Notes: generated from the letters alone by a model not told the origin. DNA of 64,000 nt from DATKZS01 sp035527835 [NCBI: bacterium] (GCA_035527835.1 DATKZS010000135.1:17360-81359), one strand, 5' to 3'. Counted from the first letter of the stretch, positions 9,267 through 18,620 are shown. Made by a program: numbers and translations.

Positions 9267-9650
9267 ATGACTTACAAGGTAAAGAACGTCCGTCCGGGCA
9301 TCCTGGTCGTGCCGGACGCGGGCCTGCGCCTGGCTCCGGGCGCGGTGGTCGAGGTGAAGGCGCTCACGCCCCAGCTGGACAAGGCCCTGAAGAAGGGCTG
9401 GCTGGTCAATACCGAGGCCGGGACCAACATGCCGCTATTCGATGAGCCGGAACCGCGAGAAACCGTCGGGGAAGATACCGGCCAAGAAGAAGTCGACATA
9501 ACGAAGCTCTCGGCTACCGAGGCGATCACCAAGGTGAGCGAGGAGGATAACGCGGACAAGCTGAAGGCGCTCATGTCCACCGAGAAGCGCCGCACGGTGC
9601 TCGACGCGCTCAAGAAGCGGCTGACGGAGGTCGAGGGTGGCTCTGGCTGA
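9267..9650 (+). CDS. Hypothetical head/neck protein, 127 aa
   Basis: The N-terminal 50 residues form a short beta domain (VKNVRPGILVVPDAGLRLAPG) like the small proteins often found after capsid genes. A flexible acidic linker follows, then a helical C-terminus with TEAITKVSEEDNADKLKALM, resembling a small helix-extension-helix module of about 40 residues. It overlaps the next gene by 14 bases, so the two are translationally coupled. The same N-terminal fold type may occur in the 91-aa protein at 11497. Function unknown. Confidence 0.55.
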   Translation: MTYKVKNVRPGILVVPDAGLRLAPGAVVEVKALTPQLDKALKKGWLVNTEAGTNMPLFDEPEPRETVGEDTGQEEVDITKLSATEAITKVSEEDNADKLKALMSTEKRRTVLDALKKRLTEVEGGSG

Positions 9651-10101
9651 TCTCATCGCCGCGCTCCGCGTGGACCTCTCCGACCCCAACTCCGAGTTGT
9701 TCAGCAACGAGGTCCTGGGCCGGTGCGTCCTGAAGGGAGTGTACCAGGTCGCCCGCGACCTGGAGGTCTCGCTCGTCATCAACAACGGCGAGATCTCCCC
9801 GGAGCCGCAGGGCGAGGCCCTGGAGATGCTCCTGATCCTCGGGCAAATCAATGCCTGCCAGGTCATGCGAGCCGCGACCGCCAACGCCTTCTCGTTCTCC
9901 AGTGGCGACAAACGGGTGGACAAGACCAAGCAGCCGGAGCACTGGGCCACGCTCGAGGCCGACTTGAAGGCCCTGTACAAGCAACGCTTGGGCGAAATCA
10001 AGCCAGGCGCGACGACCAGCCCCGAGGACTACATCATCACTCCGAGCGGACTCTCACCGCTAATCTTCGAGCAAGGGAAGCGACATGAACCTCCTGTCTG
10101 A
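9637..10101 (+). CDS. Head-tail connector/adaptor protein
   Basis: A 154-aa, mainly helical protein beginning MALADLIAALRVDLSDPN, which fits the helical head-tail adaptor family (HK97 gp6/SPP1 gp15-like) in length, start and location. These proteins bind under the portal and form the first ring of the neck. It overlaps both the preceding gene (14 bases) and the following one (17 bases), as expected in a tightly packed neck operon. The call rests on position and helical pattern more than on a signature motif. Confidence 0.6.
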   Translation: MALADLIAALRVDLSDPNSELFSNEVLGRCVLKGVYQVARDLEVSLVINNGEISPEPQGEALEMLLILGQINACQVMRAATANAFSFSSGDKRVDKTKQPEHWATLEADLKALYKQRLGEIKPGATTSPEDYIITPSGLSPLIFEQGKRHEPPV

Positions 10102-10447
10102 CCGCGAAAAATCATTGGTCGCCGAGGACGTGCGGGACTTGATCCTGGCCTCGGACCAGGAGGCCACGCAACTGTGCGCCGTGCCGGGCGAGCGGCTCTA
10201 TGGTTCGGACGATGTCTCCTATGAGGCGGTTCGGACATTCCCTCTGGAGTTTATCGAGACGCCGCCCGAGGACCTGGCCCAGAAGATCGACGCCAGCGCG
10301 TGCGTCCTGCCTGACCTGGACATCAAGGCCGAGGACCGGATCAATGTCGGCGACGACAAGTTCCGGGTCCAGGCTGTCCAGGAAGAGCGCTGTTTCGGAG
10401 TGGTCACCCACAAGGTGATCAAACTGGTGAGGCTTCATGGGCGCTAA
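10085..10447 (+). CDS. Head closure/stopper protein (probable)
   Basis: A 120-aa protein with a helical N-terminus and a beta-barrel-like C-terminal half (IKAEDRINVGDDKFRVQAVQEE) characteristic of head closure proteins (SPP1 gp16-like), where a surface-exposed RINVGDxxFxV strand pair is common. These proteins plug the portal channel after packaging and dock the tail. The gene sits in the expected order: adaptor, closure, completion. It overlaps both neighbours by about 10-17 bases. Confidence 0.6.
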   Translation: MNLLSDREKSLVAEDVRDLILASDQEATQLCAVPGERLYGSDDVSYEAVRTFPLEFIETPPEDLAQKIDASACVLPDLDIKAEDRINVGDDKFRVQAVQEERCFGVVTHKVIKLVRLHGR

Positions 10448-10922
10448 GCAATTCGGCAATTGGGACAAGGCCAAGGCGAAGCTGGCCAACAACCCCGGCG
10501 CTCGCCTGGCCAATGCCATCCGCGCGGCCACGATCAAGAACGCGATCTTTCTAGTGCGCGAGATCAAGCGCGGCATCAAGAGCCAGGCCCCCGGCGGCAA
10601 GCCCTTCGTGGAACTGGCCGCGAGCACCATCCTGAAGAAGGGATCGAGCAAGGCCCTGATCGACACCGGCTTCCTGGTGAACTCGATCACCCAGCGGATC
10701 ATGGCGGACCGGGCATTCGTGGGTCTGCTCAAGGGCACGGTGAACAAGGACGGCGAGGACATGGTGAACATCGGCGCGGTCATGGAATACGGGGCCACGA
10801 TCAATCACCCCAACGGCGCGGTGATCGTGATCCCGCCCCGGCCATTCCTGCATCCGGTGATGGAGAAATACCAGGACCAGGTGATCGAGAACTACCGGCA
10901 GGCGATCCGGTCAGTCCTGTAG
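10437..10922 (+). CDS. Virion morphogenesis/tail completion protein (HK97 gp10-like)
   Basis: A 161-aa protein with the hallmark layout of the HK97-gp10/Mu-gpG type: an N-terminal helical region with AIRAATIKNAIFLVREIK, a central DTGFLVNSI motif (the conserved TGxLxxSI region of the family), a VMEYG strand and a C-terminal RPFLHPVME motif before the final helix. These proteins join the tail tube terminus to the neck. It overlaps the previous gene by 11 bases and precedes the tail terminator candidate. Confidence 0.75.
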   Translation: MGAKQFGNWDKAKAKLANNPGARLANAIRAATIKNAIFLVREIKRGIKSQAPGGKPFVELAASTILKKGSSKALIDTGFLVNSITQRIMADRAFVGLLKGTVNKDGEDMVNIGAVMEYGATINHPNGAVIVIPPRPFLHPVMEKYQDQVIENYRQAIRSVL

Positions 10923-10930
10923 AGGAAAAA

Positions 10931-11479
10931 ATGGACACGGTTCGGACAGTGATTGAAAGTTTCATCCGCCTGGTCAAGGCGGAGATACACTCGGACGCGG
11001 TGCTGGTGGCCTCGGACGATGTGTTCGTAGTTCCCAATGTGCCGAGTGTGGTGCTGCAGGGCCCGACCCTGGTGGAGGACGGCGACCGCCGGTCGCAGGT
11101 GAAGTTGATAGAGAAGGACGTCCCGCAACTTTCTTACGAGGAGTGCAAGTCGCCGAGGCTTTACCACCTGGACTTTGACGTGATCGTGACCACGGGCAAC
11201 GAGGCGGCGCTGCTGGACTTGCAGGAGAAGGTTGCCCGCTTCTACCAGCTGCACCCGATCTTGGCGGTCGCGGATCGCGGATCGTTGAACGTAACCGAGT
11301 TGGTCCCCCTGGGCGGCCTCAACCGAGTAAACCTCTCCAACCTCCGGCAGAGTTCGGGCCGATGCCGGATCGAGGATTGCCCGATCTACGACGGCCTGGT
11401 GAGGAATGGCAAGCTCGTCCGGGACGTGACCTTCCAGTTCCGCGACGGCGTGATCGAGGAAATCACCTACACCCCATAA
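10931..11479 (+). CDS. Tail terminator/neck protein (probable)
   Basis: A 182-aa protein lying between the gp10-like protein and the sheath, where contractile phages usually encode a tail terminator. It has an N-terminal helix (residues 1-17), several alternating strands including YHLDFDVIVTTGNEAALLDL, and a helix KVARFYQL, consistent with the alpha/beta tail terminator fold. The start at 10931 follows AGAGGAAAAA; longer in-frame starts run inside the previous gene and are rejected. No diagnostic residue is visible, so function is inferred from order and fold pattern. Confidence 0.55.
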   Translation: MDTVRTVIESFIRLVKAEIHSDAVLVASDDVFVVPNVPSVVLQGPTLVEDGDRRSQVKLIEKDVPQLSYEECKSPRLYHLDFDVIVTTGNEAALLDLQEKVARFYQLHPILAVADRGSLNVTELVPLGGLNRVNLSNLRQSSGRCRIEDCPIYDGLVRNGKLVRDVTFQFRDGVIEEITYTP

Positions 11480-11496
11480 CAAGAGGAGGAGCATAC

Positions 11497-11772
11497 ATGA
11501 TCGAAATCAAGAACCTGATGTTTCAGCCGCTCACCTTCCACCTGGCGGGGAGCGGCCAGAGCCTGTATCTCAATCCCCGCGAGCGGCGGGCGATCAGCGA
11601 GGAAAAAATCTCCCCGGAGATAAAGATGGCGGAGAAGCGGGGATTTGTTTCCTTCGCCGACATTGGAGACCCGACCGAGGACACGCCCCCGGCAAGCGCT
11701 CCGGCGGTTGAACCATCGCCCCCGGAAGCGGAGTCTCCCGCCAAAACCGCCCCGCGCCGGAAAAGGAGGTAA
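11497..11772 (+). CDS. Hypothetical small protein with Pro/Ala-rich tail, 91 aa
   Basis: The first 55 residues form a compact beta module (MFQPLTFHL, then YLNPRERRAIS) like that of the 127-aa neck protein at 9267. Residues 57-91 are a low-complexity Pro/Ala/Glu tail ending in RRKRR. The strong GAGGAGG ribosome-binding site fixes the ATG at 11497. It ends 3 bases before the sheath gene. It may be a small neck or sheath-initiator accessory protein; no family is recognised. Confidence 0.55.
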   Translation: MIEIKNLMFQPLTFHLAGSGQSLYLNPRERRAISEEKISPEIKMAEKRGFVSFADIGDPTEDTPPASAPAVEPSPPEAESPAKTAPRRKRR

Positions 11773-11775
11773 ATC

Positions 11776-13635
11776 ATGGGCAGCTATCTTTCGCCAGGCA
11801 TCTATACCCGCGAGATCGATTTCAGCTATTACGTGAAGCAGATTTCGACCTCGTCCTGCGGCATGATCGGAGTGGCCGAACGCGGTCCGATCAACAAGGC
11901 GGTCCTCGTCACCAGCTGGGAGCAGTTCGTTCGCAAGTTCGGCTCGTACTACAAGTACGGCTACCTGGGTTATGCGGCCCGGGCGTTCTTCGACAACGGC
12001 GGTCAGGTGCTCTACGTAAACCGGATCGCCCACCTCACCGATCCCACGGACCGAAACAGCCTCACCGCTAAGAAGGCCAACGTCACGCTCAAGAACCCGT
12101 TGGGAGCGGCGGCCACTCTGGTCACCGGCACACCGGGCCTTGACGAGATTCACTGGCAAGCCAAAACGCCGGGCGCGGCCGGCAACGATATCAGGATCGA
12201 GTTGGCGACCTGGCCCGTGCCCAATCCCACGTGCTACATCGTGGTTTATGATCGATCCATCAACGTCCAGTTAGCCACCGATGAATCCGGGGCTTCGATC
12301 ACCACCGCCGACCAGGTCGTCGCCGCCATTGCCAACAGCCCCGAGGCCTCGGCGCTGGTGGAGGCTACCACCACCGAGCGGGGCCTGGTGCCTCCCGCGC
12401 CCTCGGCCAACTTTACCGGCGGCGTGGACGGCGTGGACCGGCTGCGGATTGACGCGATTGACGAGGGAACCTGGGGCCAGAACATCGCGGTCGTGATTGA
12501 GCCGGGCACGCTCGATCCAGACAATAACTTCAACCTGGTGGTCCGCTACAAGAACCAGGTGGTCGAGGTGTACAAGGACCTCTCGATGGATGAGAGCGCC
12601 GCGAACCACGTCGAGTTGATGATCAATCAGCGGTCGGATTTCATCACCGTGGCGGACTTGAACCAGGACTCGGGGTCGGCAGCGGACCGCCCAACGGTGG
12701 GGCAGTTCTCGCTCCAAGGCGGGGACGATGGACTTGCCTGTATCGGCGATGTTGACTGCACCGGCGATCCATCCCAGCACACCGGCTTCTATGCCTTTGA
12801 CGAGATCGACGCCTTGAACATCCTGATGGTCCCTGGCGTCACCACCGCGACCGTCATCAATGGCGGCATCACCTACGCCGAGAACCGCAAAGACCTGATC
12901 TACCTCGCGGATGCGCCCATTCTCCTGGAGCCGCTCGAAGCGGTGGACTTCCGCAAGGGCCAGGGCATGTACAACCATGCCGCGTTCAACTCGTCCTATG
13001 CCGCGCTCTACTACCCCTGGCTCGAGATCATGGACCCCATGACCGGCAAGAAAATGCTCGTGCCGCCCACGGGCGCGGTCGCGGGATGTTACGCCCGCAA
13101 CGACGAGAAGACCTACGTCTGGTATGCGCCCGCGGGCATTGACCGGGGCCGTGTGTTCAACACTCTGTCTGTGGCCTACAAGACCAGCCGGGGCGAACGG
13201 GACGTGCTCTACCCCGAGGGCGTGAACGTGATCGCGGTCTTCCCGGATAGCGGGATCAATATCTGGGGCCAGAAGACCCTGCAGAGCCAGCCCTCGGCTC
13301 TGGACCGGGTTAACGTCCGCCGGCTCATGCTCTACATGGAGGAGGCCATCGCTGAGTCCGCCCGGTTCGTGGTGTTCGAGCCGAACAACCCGCAGACCTG
13401 GCGGGCGCTCATTCGGCTGATCAATCCCTTCCTGCAGGACATCAAGGACAAGGGCGGCCTGTACGACTTCGCGGTCCAGTGCGACGAGGAGACCAACACC
13501 CCGGCGGTGATTGACCGAAACGAAATGGTGGCGCGGATTTTCGTCAAGCCCACCAAGACGGCGGAGTTCATCGAGTTGAACTTCGTGCTCACCACCACTG
13601 GGGCCGACTTCAAGGAAATCTTCACCACCGCCTAA
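11776..13635 (+). CDS. Contractile tail sheath protein
   Basis: A 619-aa sheath protein. The N-terminal opening YLSPGIYTREIDFS matches the sheath consensus PGVY.xE, and SSCGMIGVAERGPINK followed by FVRKFG and ARAFFDNGGQVLYVNRI are the conserved N-terminal sheath motifs. The C-terminal third has ERDVLYPEGVNVIAVFP, ALDRVNVRRLMLYMEEAI and LRLINPFLQDI-like segments that form the conserved polymerisation domain. Sheath subunits stack around the tube and contract on infection, so the phage is a myovirus. AAAAGGAGG precedes the ATG and the tube gene follows directly. Confidence 0.93.
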   Translation: MGSYLSPGIYTREIDFSYYVKQISTSSCGMIGVAERGPINKAVLVTSWEQFVRKFGSYYKYGYLGYAARAFFDNGGQVLYVNRIAHLTDPTDRNSLTAKKANVTLKNPLGAAATLVTGTPGLDEIHWQAKTPGAAGNDIRIELATWPVPNPTCYIVVYDRSINVQLATDESGASITTADQVVAAIANSPEASALVEATTTERGLVPPAPSANFTGGVDGVDRLRIDAIDEGTWGQNIAVVIEPGTLDPDNNFNLVVRYKNQVVEVYKDLSMDESAANHVELMINQRSDFITVADLNQDSGSAADRPTVGQFSLQGGDDGLACIGDVDCTGDPSQHTGFYAFDEIDALNILMVPGVTTATVINGGITYAENRKDLIYLADAPILLEPLEAVDFRKGQGMYNHAAFNSSYAALYYPWLEIMDPMTGKKMLVPPTGAVAGCYARNDEKTYVWYAPAGIDRGRVFNTLSVAYKTSRGERDVLYPEGVNVIAVFPDSGINIWGQKTLQSQPSALDRVNVRRLMLYMEEAIAESARFVVFEPNNPQTWRALIRLINPFLQDIKDKGGLYDFAVQCDEETNTPAVIDRNEMVARIFVKPTKTAEFIELNFVLTTTGADFKEIFTTA

Positions 13636-13648
13636 GGAGGTTTGCAAA

Positions 13649-14110
13649 ATGCGTAGCGGAAACATGCCGAAGAGCCTTTACCAGAACTGGCAGTTCGCCA
13701 TCGAGGTAAACGGTTTTGACGTGGCTCTGTTCAAGAAGGGCCAGGAGCCGAAGACCGAGTTCGAGGAGGTGACGTTCGCGCCGGGCGGCTCGATGTTCGA
13801 CCAGAAGGTCGCGGGCCGGGTCAAGTTCGAGGACATCACCCTGGAGAAGGGCATTCTCCAGGACGGCTCGGACGAGTCGGCGCGGGACTGGATTAAAAAG
13901 CAGGTGGACGTGAACGCGGTGACCGGCGGCCTGCCCGCGGACTACATGCGCGATATCGACATCGTGCGCTACGACCGCACCGGCGATGAGACCCGGCGAT
14001 GGACGCTCCACGGCGCGTGGGTCAAGGTGCTGGAGTACGACGAACTCGAAGGGGCCAACACCGAGAACACTATCGAGAAGCTCACCATCTGCTTCCAATA
14101 CTGGACCTGA
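13649..14110 (+). CDS. Tail tube protein
   Basis: A 153-aa protein directly after the sheath with the length and layout of T4-gp19-type tube subunits: N-terminal LYQNWQFAIEVNGFDVALF, a central GRVKFEDITLEKG segment (the conserved strand pair followed by the loop) and the C-terminal ARRWTLHGAWVKVLEYDEL-like and TIEKLTICFQYW strands. The tube is the inner cylinder through which DNA passes. The ATG at 13649 has an AAGGAGG site 8 bases upstream; an alternative ATG at 13664 would remove five residues. Confidence 0.85.
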   Translation: MRSGNMPKSLYQNWQFAIEVNGFDVALFKKGQEPKTEFEEVTFAPGGSMFDQKVAGRVKFEDITLEKGILQDGSDESARDWIKKQVDVNAVTGGLPADYMRDIDIVRYDRTGDETRRWTLHGAWVKVLEYDELEGANTENTIEKLTICFQYWT

Positions 14111-14122
14111 TTGGAGTAAGCC

Positions 14123-14800
14123 ATGCATACTTTTCAACTGCCCAGCGGGATCGAGGTCGAACTCCGGGAGATGACCGGGGCCGAGGAAGAACTGCTCACC
14201 AACCAGCGGCTCATCCGCACCGGGGACGCGGTGAACCAGGTGCTCAAGAACTGCGTGCTACGCCTGGGCGAGAACGCCAAGCCGGGCATGAAGGAAATCC
14301 TCGATCTCCTCTCCGGCGACCGGCTCTTCATCCTGGTGAAGCTCCGGCAGATTTCGCTCGGTGAGGAAGTGGACCTCGAACTGGTCTGTCCGAACACGGC
14401 CTGCCGCGAGGCCAACCTCACGAGCGTCAACCTCGAAGAGTTGAAGCTCACGCCCTACGGCAAGGACCGTGAGTTCACCTTCAAGCTCCCCGGCTCTAAC
14501 CGGAAGGTCAAGTTCATGCATCTCGACGGCAACATGGAGAAACGCTTGGCTTCCCTGAAAGAGCCTTCCATCACCTCGGCCATGTTGATGCGCATCGTGG
14601 AGATCGACGGCAAGCCGCCGACGCGGAAGCTGATGGCCGAGATGTCCTTGCGGGACCGGAGCGCGCTCCGCCAGGAGATGGCGCGAGTGGATGCTGGCAT
14701 TGACACGGTTGTGGAAGTGGATTGCGAAAGTTGCGGAGCGCGCATCCGGACCCGCCTGGAGGCCGAACCGGGTTTTTTGTTCCCCGGAGTTCGCTTGTAA
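14123..14800 (+). CDS. Tail assembly chaperone, short (gpG-like) form
   Basis: A 225-aa protein encoded immediately before the tape measure, the standard site of the tail assembly chaperone. It opens HTFQLPSGIEVELREMTG and carries two cysteine pairs (CPNTACR and CESCG, about residues 92-97 and 202-205) that could hold a zinc ribbon. A heptamer GGGTTTT at 14770-14776, overlapping TTTTTTG at 14773-14779, lies 22 bases before the stop in the correct reading phase for -1 slippage. Slippage would join the adjacent -1 frame and give a long form, as in lambda gpG/gpGT. Confidence 0.75.
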   Translation: MHTFQLPSGIEVELREMTGAEEELLTNQRLIRTGDAVNQVLKNCVLRLGENAKPGMKEILDLLSGDRLFILVKLRQISLGEEVDLELVCPNTACREANLTSVNLEELKLTPYGKDREFTFKLPGSNRKVKFMHLDGNMEKRLASLKEPSITSAMLMRIVEIDGKPPTRKLMAEMSLRDRSALRQEMARVDAGIDTVVEVDCESCGARIRTRLEAEPGFLFPGVRL

Positions 14801-14949
14801 GGGACGCTTTCTTCCTGGCTTACGGCGGACTGCACTGGGAATATTCCGAGGTAATGGCGCTGCCGCTTCGGGTCCGCGCGGAATTCGTGGAGGCCCTGGA
14901 GCGGCAGCTTGCCTTTGAGAAGGAACAATTGGAGCGCGGACGGAAATGA
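14123..14949 (+). CDS. Predicted -1 frameshift extension of the tail assembly chaperone (gpGT-like)
   Basis: If the ribosome slips at G GGT TTT (14770-14776) or T TTT TTG (14773-14779), translation continues in the -1 frame to the TGA at 14947. The fusion is 275 residues and adds about 59. The added part includes AYGGLHWEYSEVMALPLRVR, then a helical tail LERQLAFEKEQLERG, which has the pattern of the T-domain seen in other phages (an aromatic strand followed by a Glu/Arg helix). This frame has no good independent start. It ends in an ATGA overlap with the tape measure gene. Confidence 0.75.
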
Positions 14950-17900
14950 ACGGCGATCTCGGTCTTGGTCTCATCGTCTCGATGAAGGACGCGTTCTCCC
15001 AGAACGCGGCCCGCATCCAGTCGTCCATGATGTCCCTGGACGGGACCGTGGCGGCTTCAAGCGAGCGCATGACCAAGAACCTCGACCGCATCCAGAAAGG
15101 CACCATGATGATCGGGGCCGGACTCGCGCTTATGGCCATGCCCGCAGCCCTCATTGCTTCCACCGCCGCCACACAAAAGGCCCTGGGCGAGATGGCCTCC
15201 CTCGGAACCAAAGACCTCCGCGCTCTCGAAGACGCGGCCGAGAGCTTCACCAACACCTGGGCCGGGAGCAGCAAGGCGGAATTCATTGGCGCGGCCTATG
15301 ACGTCAAATCCGCGCTCGCCAACCTGAGCGACGAGGCGGTGGGGACCTTCTCCGCGATGGCCGCGCTTACCGCCAAGGCAACCAAGGCCAGTATCCAGGA
15401 GATGGTAGGCACCTTCACCACCGGCTACGGCATCTTCAAGCCGATCATGGCGGACATGACTGACATGGAATGGGCCAAGGCCTTTTCCGGGGGCATGGCC
15501 CAGACCGTGGCCGTGTTCAAGACCACTGGCGCGGGAATGGCCGAGGCCATCAAGAACATCGGCGCGGTGGCCGCCTCATCCAACATTCCCCTCGCGGAAC
15601 AGATGGCCATCCTTGGACAGCTGCAGACGACCATGCCCGGGTCCGAGGCCGGGACACTCTACAAGGCCTTCATCATGAAGGCGGCCGAGGCCTCGAACGA
15701 ACTGGGGGTTTCCCTGGTGGACTCCAGCGGACGCTTGAAGGGCATCATCCCGATCCTTGAAGAGATCAAAAAGAAATACCCCGACCTCTCCCAGGCTGCG
15801 GCCCAAGTCGAAATCAAGAAGGCCTTCGGGTCGGACGAGGCGGTGAAATTCCTGCTGCAGATGTCCCAGGGCATGGAAGCCCTGGGGGGCAACATCCGCT
15901 CCATCGAGCAGGCCATGAAGAGCGGCACCGCCGTGACCGAGGAAATGGCCCGGGCCATGAACATGGACATCGGCTCGCAGTTCCAACTAGTCAGACAACA
16001 GGTGAGCAACCTCTTCGAGATACTCGGGCGGACGCTTTTGCCCGTCGTCATCCCCGTCATCCAGGGCGTCTCGCAGATGATCCTGTTCTTGCAGAAGCTT
16101 GCCAAGTCCATGCCGGGCGTGACCCGCGCGGTCCTCACCTTCAGCATGGCCCTCGGCGCGGTGCTCGTGGTCGTGGGCGGCGTGATCGCGGCGGTCGGGA
16201 CCATCGGCGTGGCGCTGCCGGCGATCAAGGCCGGGATCGTGGCAATGGGAGCTTCTTTGTCCGGCGTCGGGGCCGCGATTGCCACTTACTTCCTGCCGGT
16301 CGTGGCCGTGATCGGCGGAGTGATCCTCGCGGTCTATCTCCTGAAGCGGGCCTGGGAGACGAACTTCGCGGGCATCCGGGACACAGTCATGGGCGCTTGG
16401 AACAAGGTGCAGCTGGTCTTCCAGGGGATCAGGACACTTATATCTTCGCTCAAGGACGGGACCGGGCAAATGTCGGCGGACCTGGCGCAGAAGCTCGAGG
16501 CCGCGGGCCTCATGGGACTCGTGACCACAGTGTTCAGGATTTACTACCGGGTGCGCCAGTTTCTGGCCGGACTCCACCAGGCATTCGCGCATGCCTTCGA
16601 GCGGATCGGGGCCATCCTCGGACCGGCAGTGCGCTCGCTGCTGCAAGCCTACGGCGCATTATATAAAGCGATCTTCTCGGTGATCGGGATCTTCGGCATG
16701 GCCGCGACCTCGGCGGACGCCTCGACCTACAAGAAGCTGGGCCAGGCGCTCGGCACGGTGATCGGCGTAATTGCCCAGGTCGGGGCCTTCATTGTGAAGT
16801 GCGTTATCAACCAATTGGTGTTCGTCATCAAGGTGGTGACGGCAGTGGTGCGCGCCGTGGTCTGGATGGCCACGACCATCATCGGCGCTTTCATCGCGGC
16901 GGCCCAGTTCGTCTTCAAATTCTTCCTGCCGCTTCGCCTGCTGGTCCAGGCCTTACAGCTGGCGGCGCGGGCGGCCTACATCGTGTGGCAGGTACTCTCG
17001 GGCGACATCTCGGTGCTGGAGGGCCTCAAGTCCTTCGCCGGCGCGGTGTTCGACTATCTGGCCACGCCGTTCTTCTGGGTCCGCGACATCATCGTGGCGG
17101 TGTGGGAGTCCATCAAAGGACTGTTCCTCACGGTGGGGACCTTCTTCAAGGAAGCGGCTGGAACCATCGCCTCGGCGTTCATGAACCTGCCGCTCGTGCG
17201 GATGCTGGCCGACGTGATCGGGACCGCTCGCAGCTTTTTCGCGGGTGATGTCACTTTCCTCGAGGCGGGCAAGCGCATGATGTTCGCTCTGGGCAAGGGG
17301 ATTCTCGCGGCGGCGACTTATCCCTTCACCATGCTCAAGAACGCGATCGGCTACTTGCGAAGGCTTCTGCCCTTCTCTGACGCGGAGACCGGCCCGCTTT
17401 CTACCCTCACCGCCTCGGGCGCGGCCCTTTTGAAGACGTTTTCTCTGGGAATGATGGGGACTGTGTTCTTGCCAGCCAAGGTGCTGGGTCTCGCGCTCAA
17501 GGGAGTGCTCGCTGGCGCTGTATTCATCCGGGACCGGCTCAAGACGCTGGGAAGCGGGATCATATCCTCGATCACTCAACCTTTCAGCAAGGGGACGGAA
17601 CTCGCCTCGACCGTCTGGCAGAAGATCAAAGGCCCTGGCGCTGGAATTATTGAGGCGCTTGCGGCTCCATTTCAAACGCTGGGCAACACGGTGAACACGC
17701 TATGGCAAGGCGTGAGCAACGCAGCCGCAAACTTCTGGACCGGTTTGAGGGACCTCGCCGGGTCCGCCTGGTCGCAGATAAGCTCTCCGTTTTCGATGAT
17801 CGCGGACACCGCGACCGCCGCCTGGAGTAGAATCACCAACGGAGCATCTTCAGCTTGGGGAAGACTCAAATCAATGGCGGCCACTGCAAGCAGTTGGATC

Positions 17901-18620
17901 AGGGCCCCGTTCGAGGGAGTCGCTTCAATCGCTTCCACGACTTGGGAAAAGATCAAGGCCGGAATTACAGACTGGGGCAAGTCCGGTATTGAAATGACGA
18001 GGCGGGGTATTGCCGCTGGCGGAGAAAGCATCGGCGAGCGGGTTTCCGTTCCCTTCAAAACAGCGAGAGCCGCAGAGTTACCCAAGTTGCCCAAACCTGA
18101 AATCCCGATCAAGCCGAGTTTCAGCTTGCCCAAGGTCCAAGAAGTCATCAAGGCTTTGGGAAGCGGAATCAACACAGCCGTCCAACTTCCGGTCAAAGTA
18201 ATCGAACGAGCTACCGAGGTCGTCGGCAGCCCGATGAAAAACCTGGCCGCGCCCGCGCTCCTGGCCGGGACCTTGGTTCTGACCCCAGTGCTCTCCGGCG
18301 CGATCCCGGAGATCGGCGGTCCCGCGCCGGTTATCGCCGGTCGCCGGGAAGCGATTGAACCCTTGAGACCGACCGAGCGGCAATCGCAACTCCTTGCCGA
18401 GACTCGCGGCGCTCTCACTTCAGGTCCACGCGAAGGAGCGTCTGGCGCTCCGCCGGAGAACCTCGCCTCGATCCTGGAGGCAATCCTCGCCAAGCTGGAC
18501 GCGGTCTCCGACCGGCCGATTGACCTGCGGGTGACGACCACGCTTGACGGCCGCCAGATCGCCCAGGCCGTGTACAAGGACCTGCGCGAGCGCAAGGTCA
18601 AGAACTACGAGACTTCGTGA
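14946..18620 (+). CDS. Tape measure protein
   Basis: A 1224-aa protein overlapping the chaperone frame by 4 bases. The N-terminal 300 residues carry helical segments with GAGLALMAMPAALI and a pattern typical of TP901-type tape measures (ALGEMASLGTKDLRALEDAA, then AYDVKSALANLSDEAV). Several very hydrophobic stretches, around residues 395-470 and 600-680, would be the membrane-inserting segments. The C-terminal 250 residues are Ser/Trp/Pro-rich with repeated W-x-(R/K)-I motifs. Tape measures set tail length: at about 1.5 angstrom per residue a tail of roughly 180 nm would be expected, a family rule rather than a measurement. Confidence 0.9.
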   Translation: MNGDLGLGLIVSMKDAFSQNAARIQSSMMSLDGTVAASSERMTKNLDRIQKGTMMIGAGLALMAMPAALIASTAATQKALGEMASLGTKDLRALEDAAESFTNTWAGSSKAEFIGAAYDVKSALANLSDEAVGTFSAMAALTAKATKASIQEMVGTFTTGYGIFKPIMADMTDMEWAKAFSGGMAQTVAVFKTTGAGMAEAIKNIGAVAASSNIPLAEQMAILGQLQTTMPGSEAGTLYKAFIMKAAEASNELGVSLVDSSGRLKGIIPILEEIKKKYPDLSQAAAQVEIKKAFGSDEAVKFLLQMSQGMEALGGNIRSIEQAMKSGTAVTEEMARAMNMDIGSQFQLVRQQVSNLFEILGRTLLPVVIPVIQGVSQMILFLQKLAKSMPGVTRAVLTFSMALGAVLVVVGGVIAAVGTIGVALPAIKAGIVAMGASLSGVGAAIATYFLPVVAVIGGVILAVYLLKRAWETNFAGIRDTVMGAWNKVQLVFQGIRTLISSLKDGTGQMSADLAQKLEAAGLMGLVTTVFRIYYRVRQFLAGLHQAFAHAFERIGAILGPAVRSLLQAYGALYKAIFSVIGIFGMAATSADASTYKKLGQALGTVIGVIAQVGAFIVKCVINQLVFVIKVVTAVVRAVVWMATTIIGAFIAAAQFVFKFFLPLRLLVQALQLAARAAYIVWQVLSGDISVLEGLKSFAGAVFDYLATPFFWVRDIIVAVWESIKGLFLTVGTFFKEAAGTIASAFMNLPLVRMLADVIGTARSFFAGDVTFLEAGKRMMFALGKGILAAATYPFTMLKNAIGYLRRLLPFSDAETGPLSTLTASGAALLKTFSLGMMGTVFLPAKVLGLALKGVLAGAVFIRDRLKTLGSGIISSITQPFSKGTELASTVWQKIKGPGAGIIEALAAPFQTLGNTVNTLWQGVSNAAANFWTGLRDLAGSAWSQISSPFSMIADTATAAWSRITNGASSAWGRLKSMAATASSWIRAPFEGVASIASTTWEKIKAGITDWGKSGIEMTRRGIAAGGESIGERVSVPFKTARAAELPKLPKPEIPIKPSFSLPKVQEVIKALGSGINTAVQLPVKVIERATEVVGSPMKNLAAPALLAGTLVLTPVLSGAIPEIGGPAPVIAGRREAIEPLRPTERQSQLLAETRGALTSGPREGASGAPPENLASILEAILAKLDAVSDRPIDLRVTTTLDGRQIAQAVYKDLRERKVKNYETS

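Noticed and set aside
12271-13665. Long minus-strand frame opposite the sheath gene
   Set aside because: It is antisense to a well-supported sheath gene, has no sensible motif and is a by-product of GC-rich codon use. Similar long antisense frames (for example 21105-23051 and 31554-33503) are rejected for the same reason.
14722-14949. Independent gene starting at TTG 14722
   Set aside because: There is no ribosome-binding site and the frame is better explained as the -1 extension of the chaperone.
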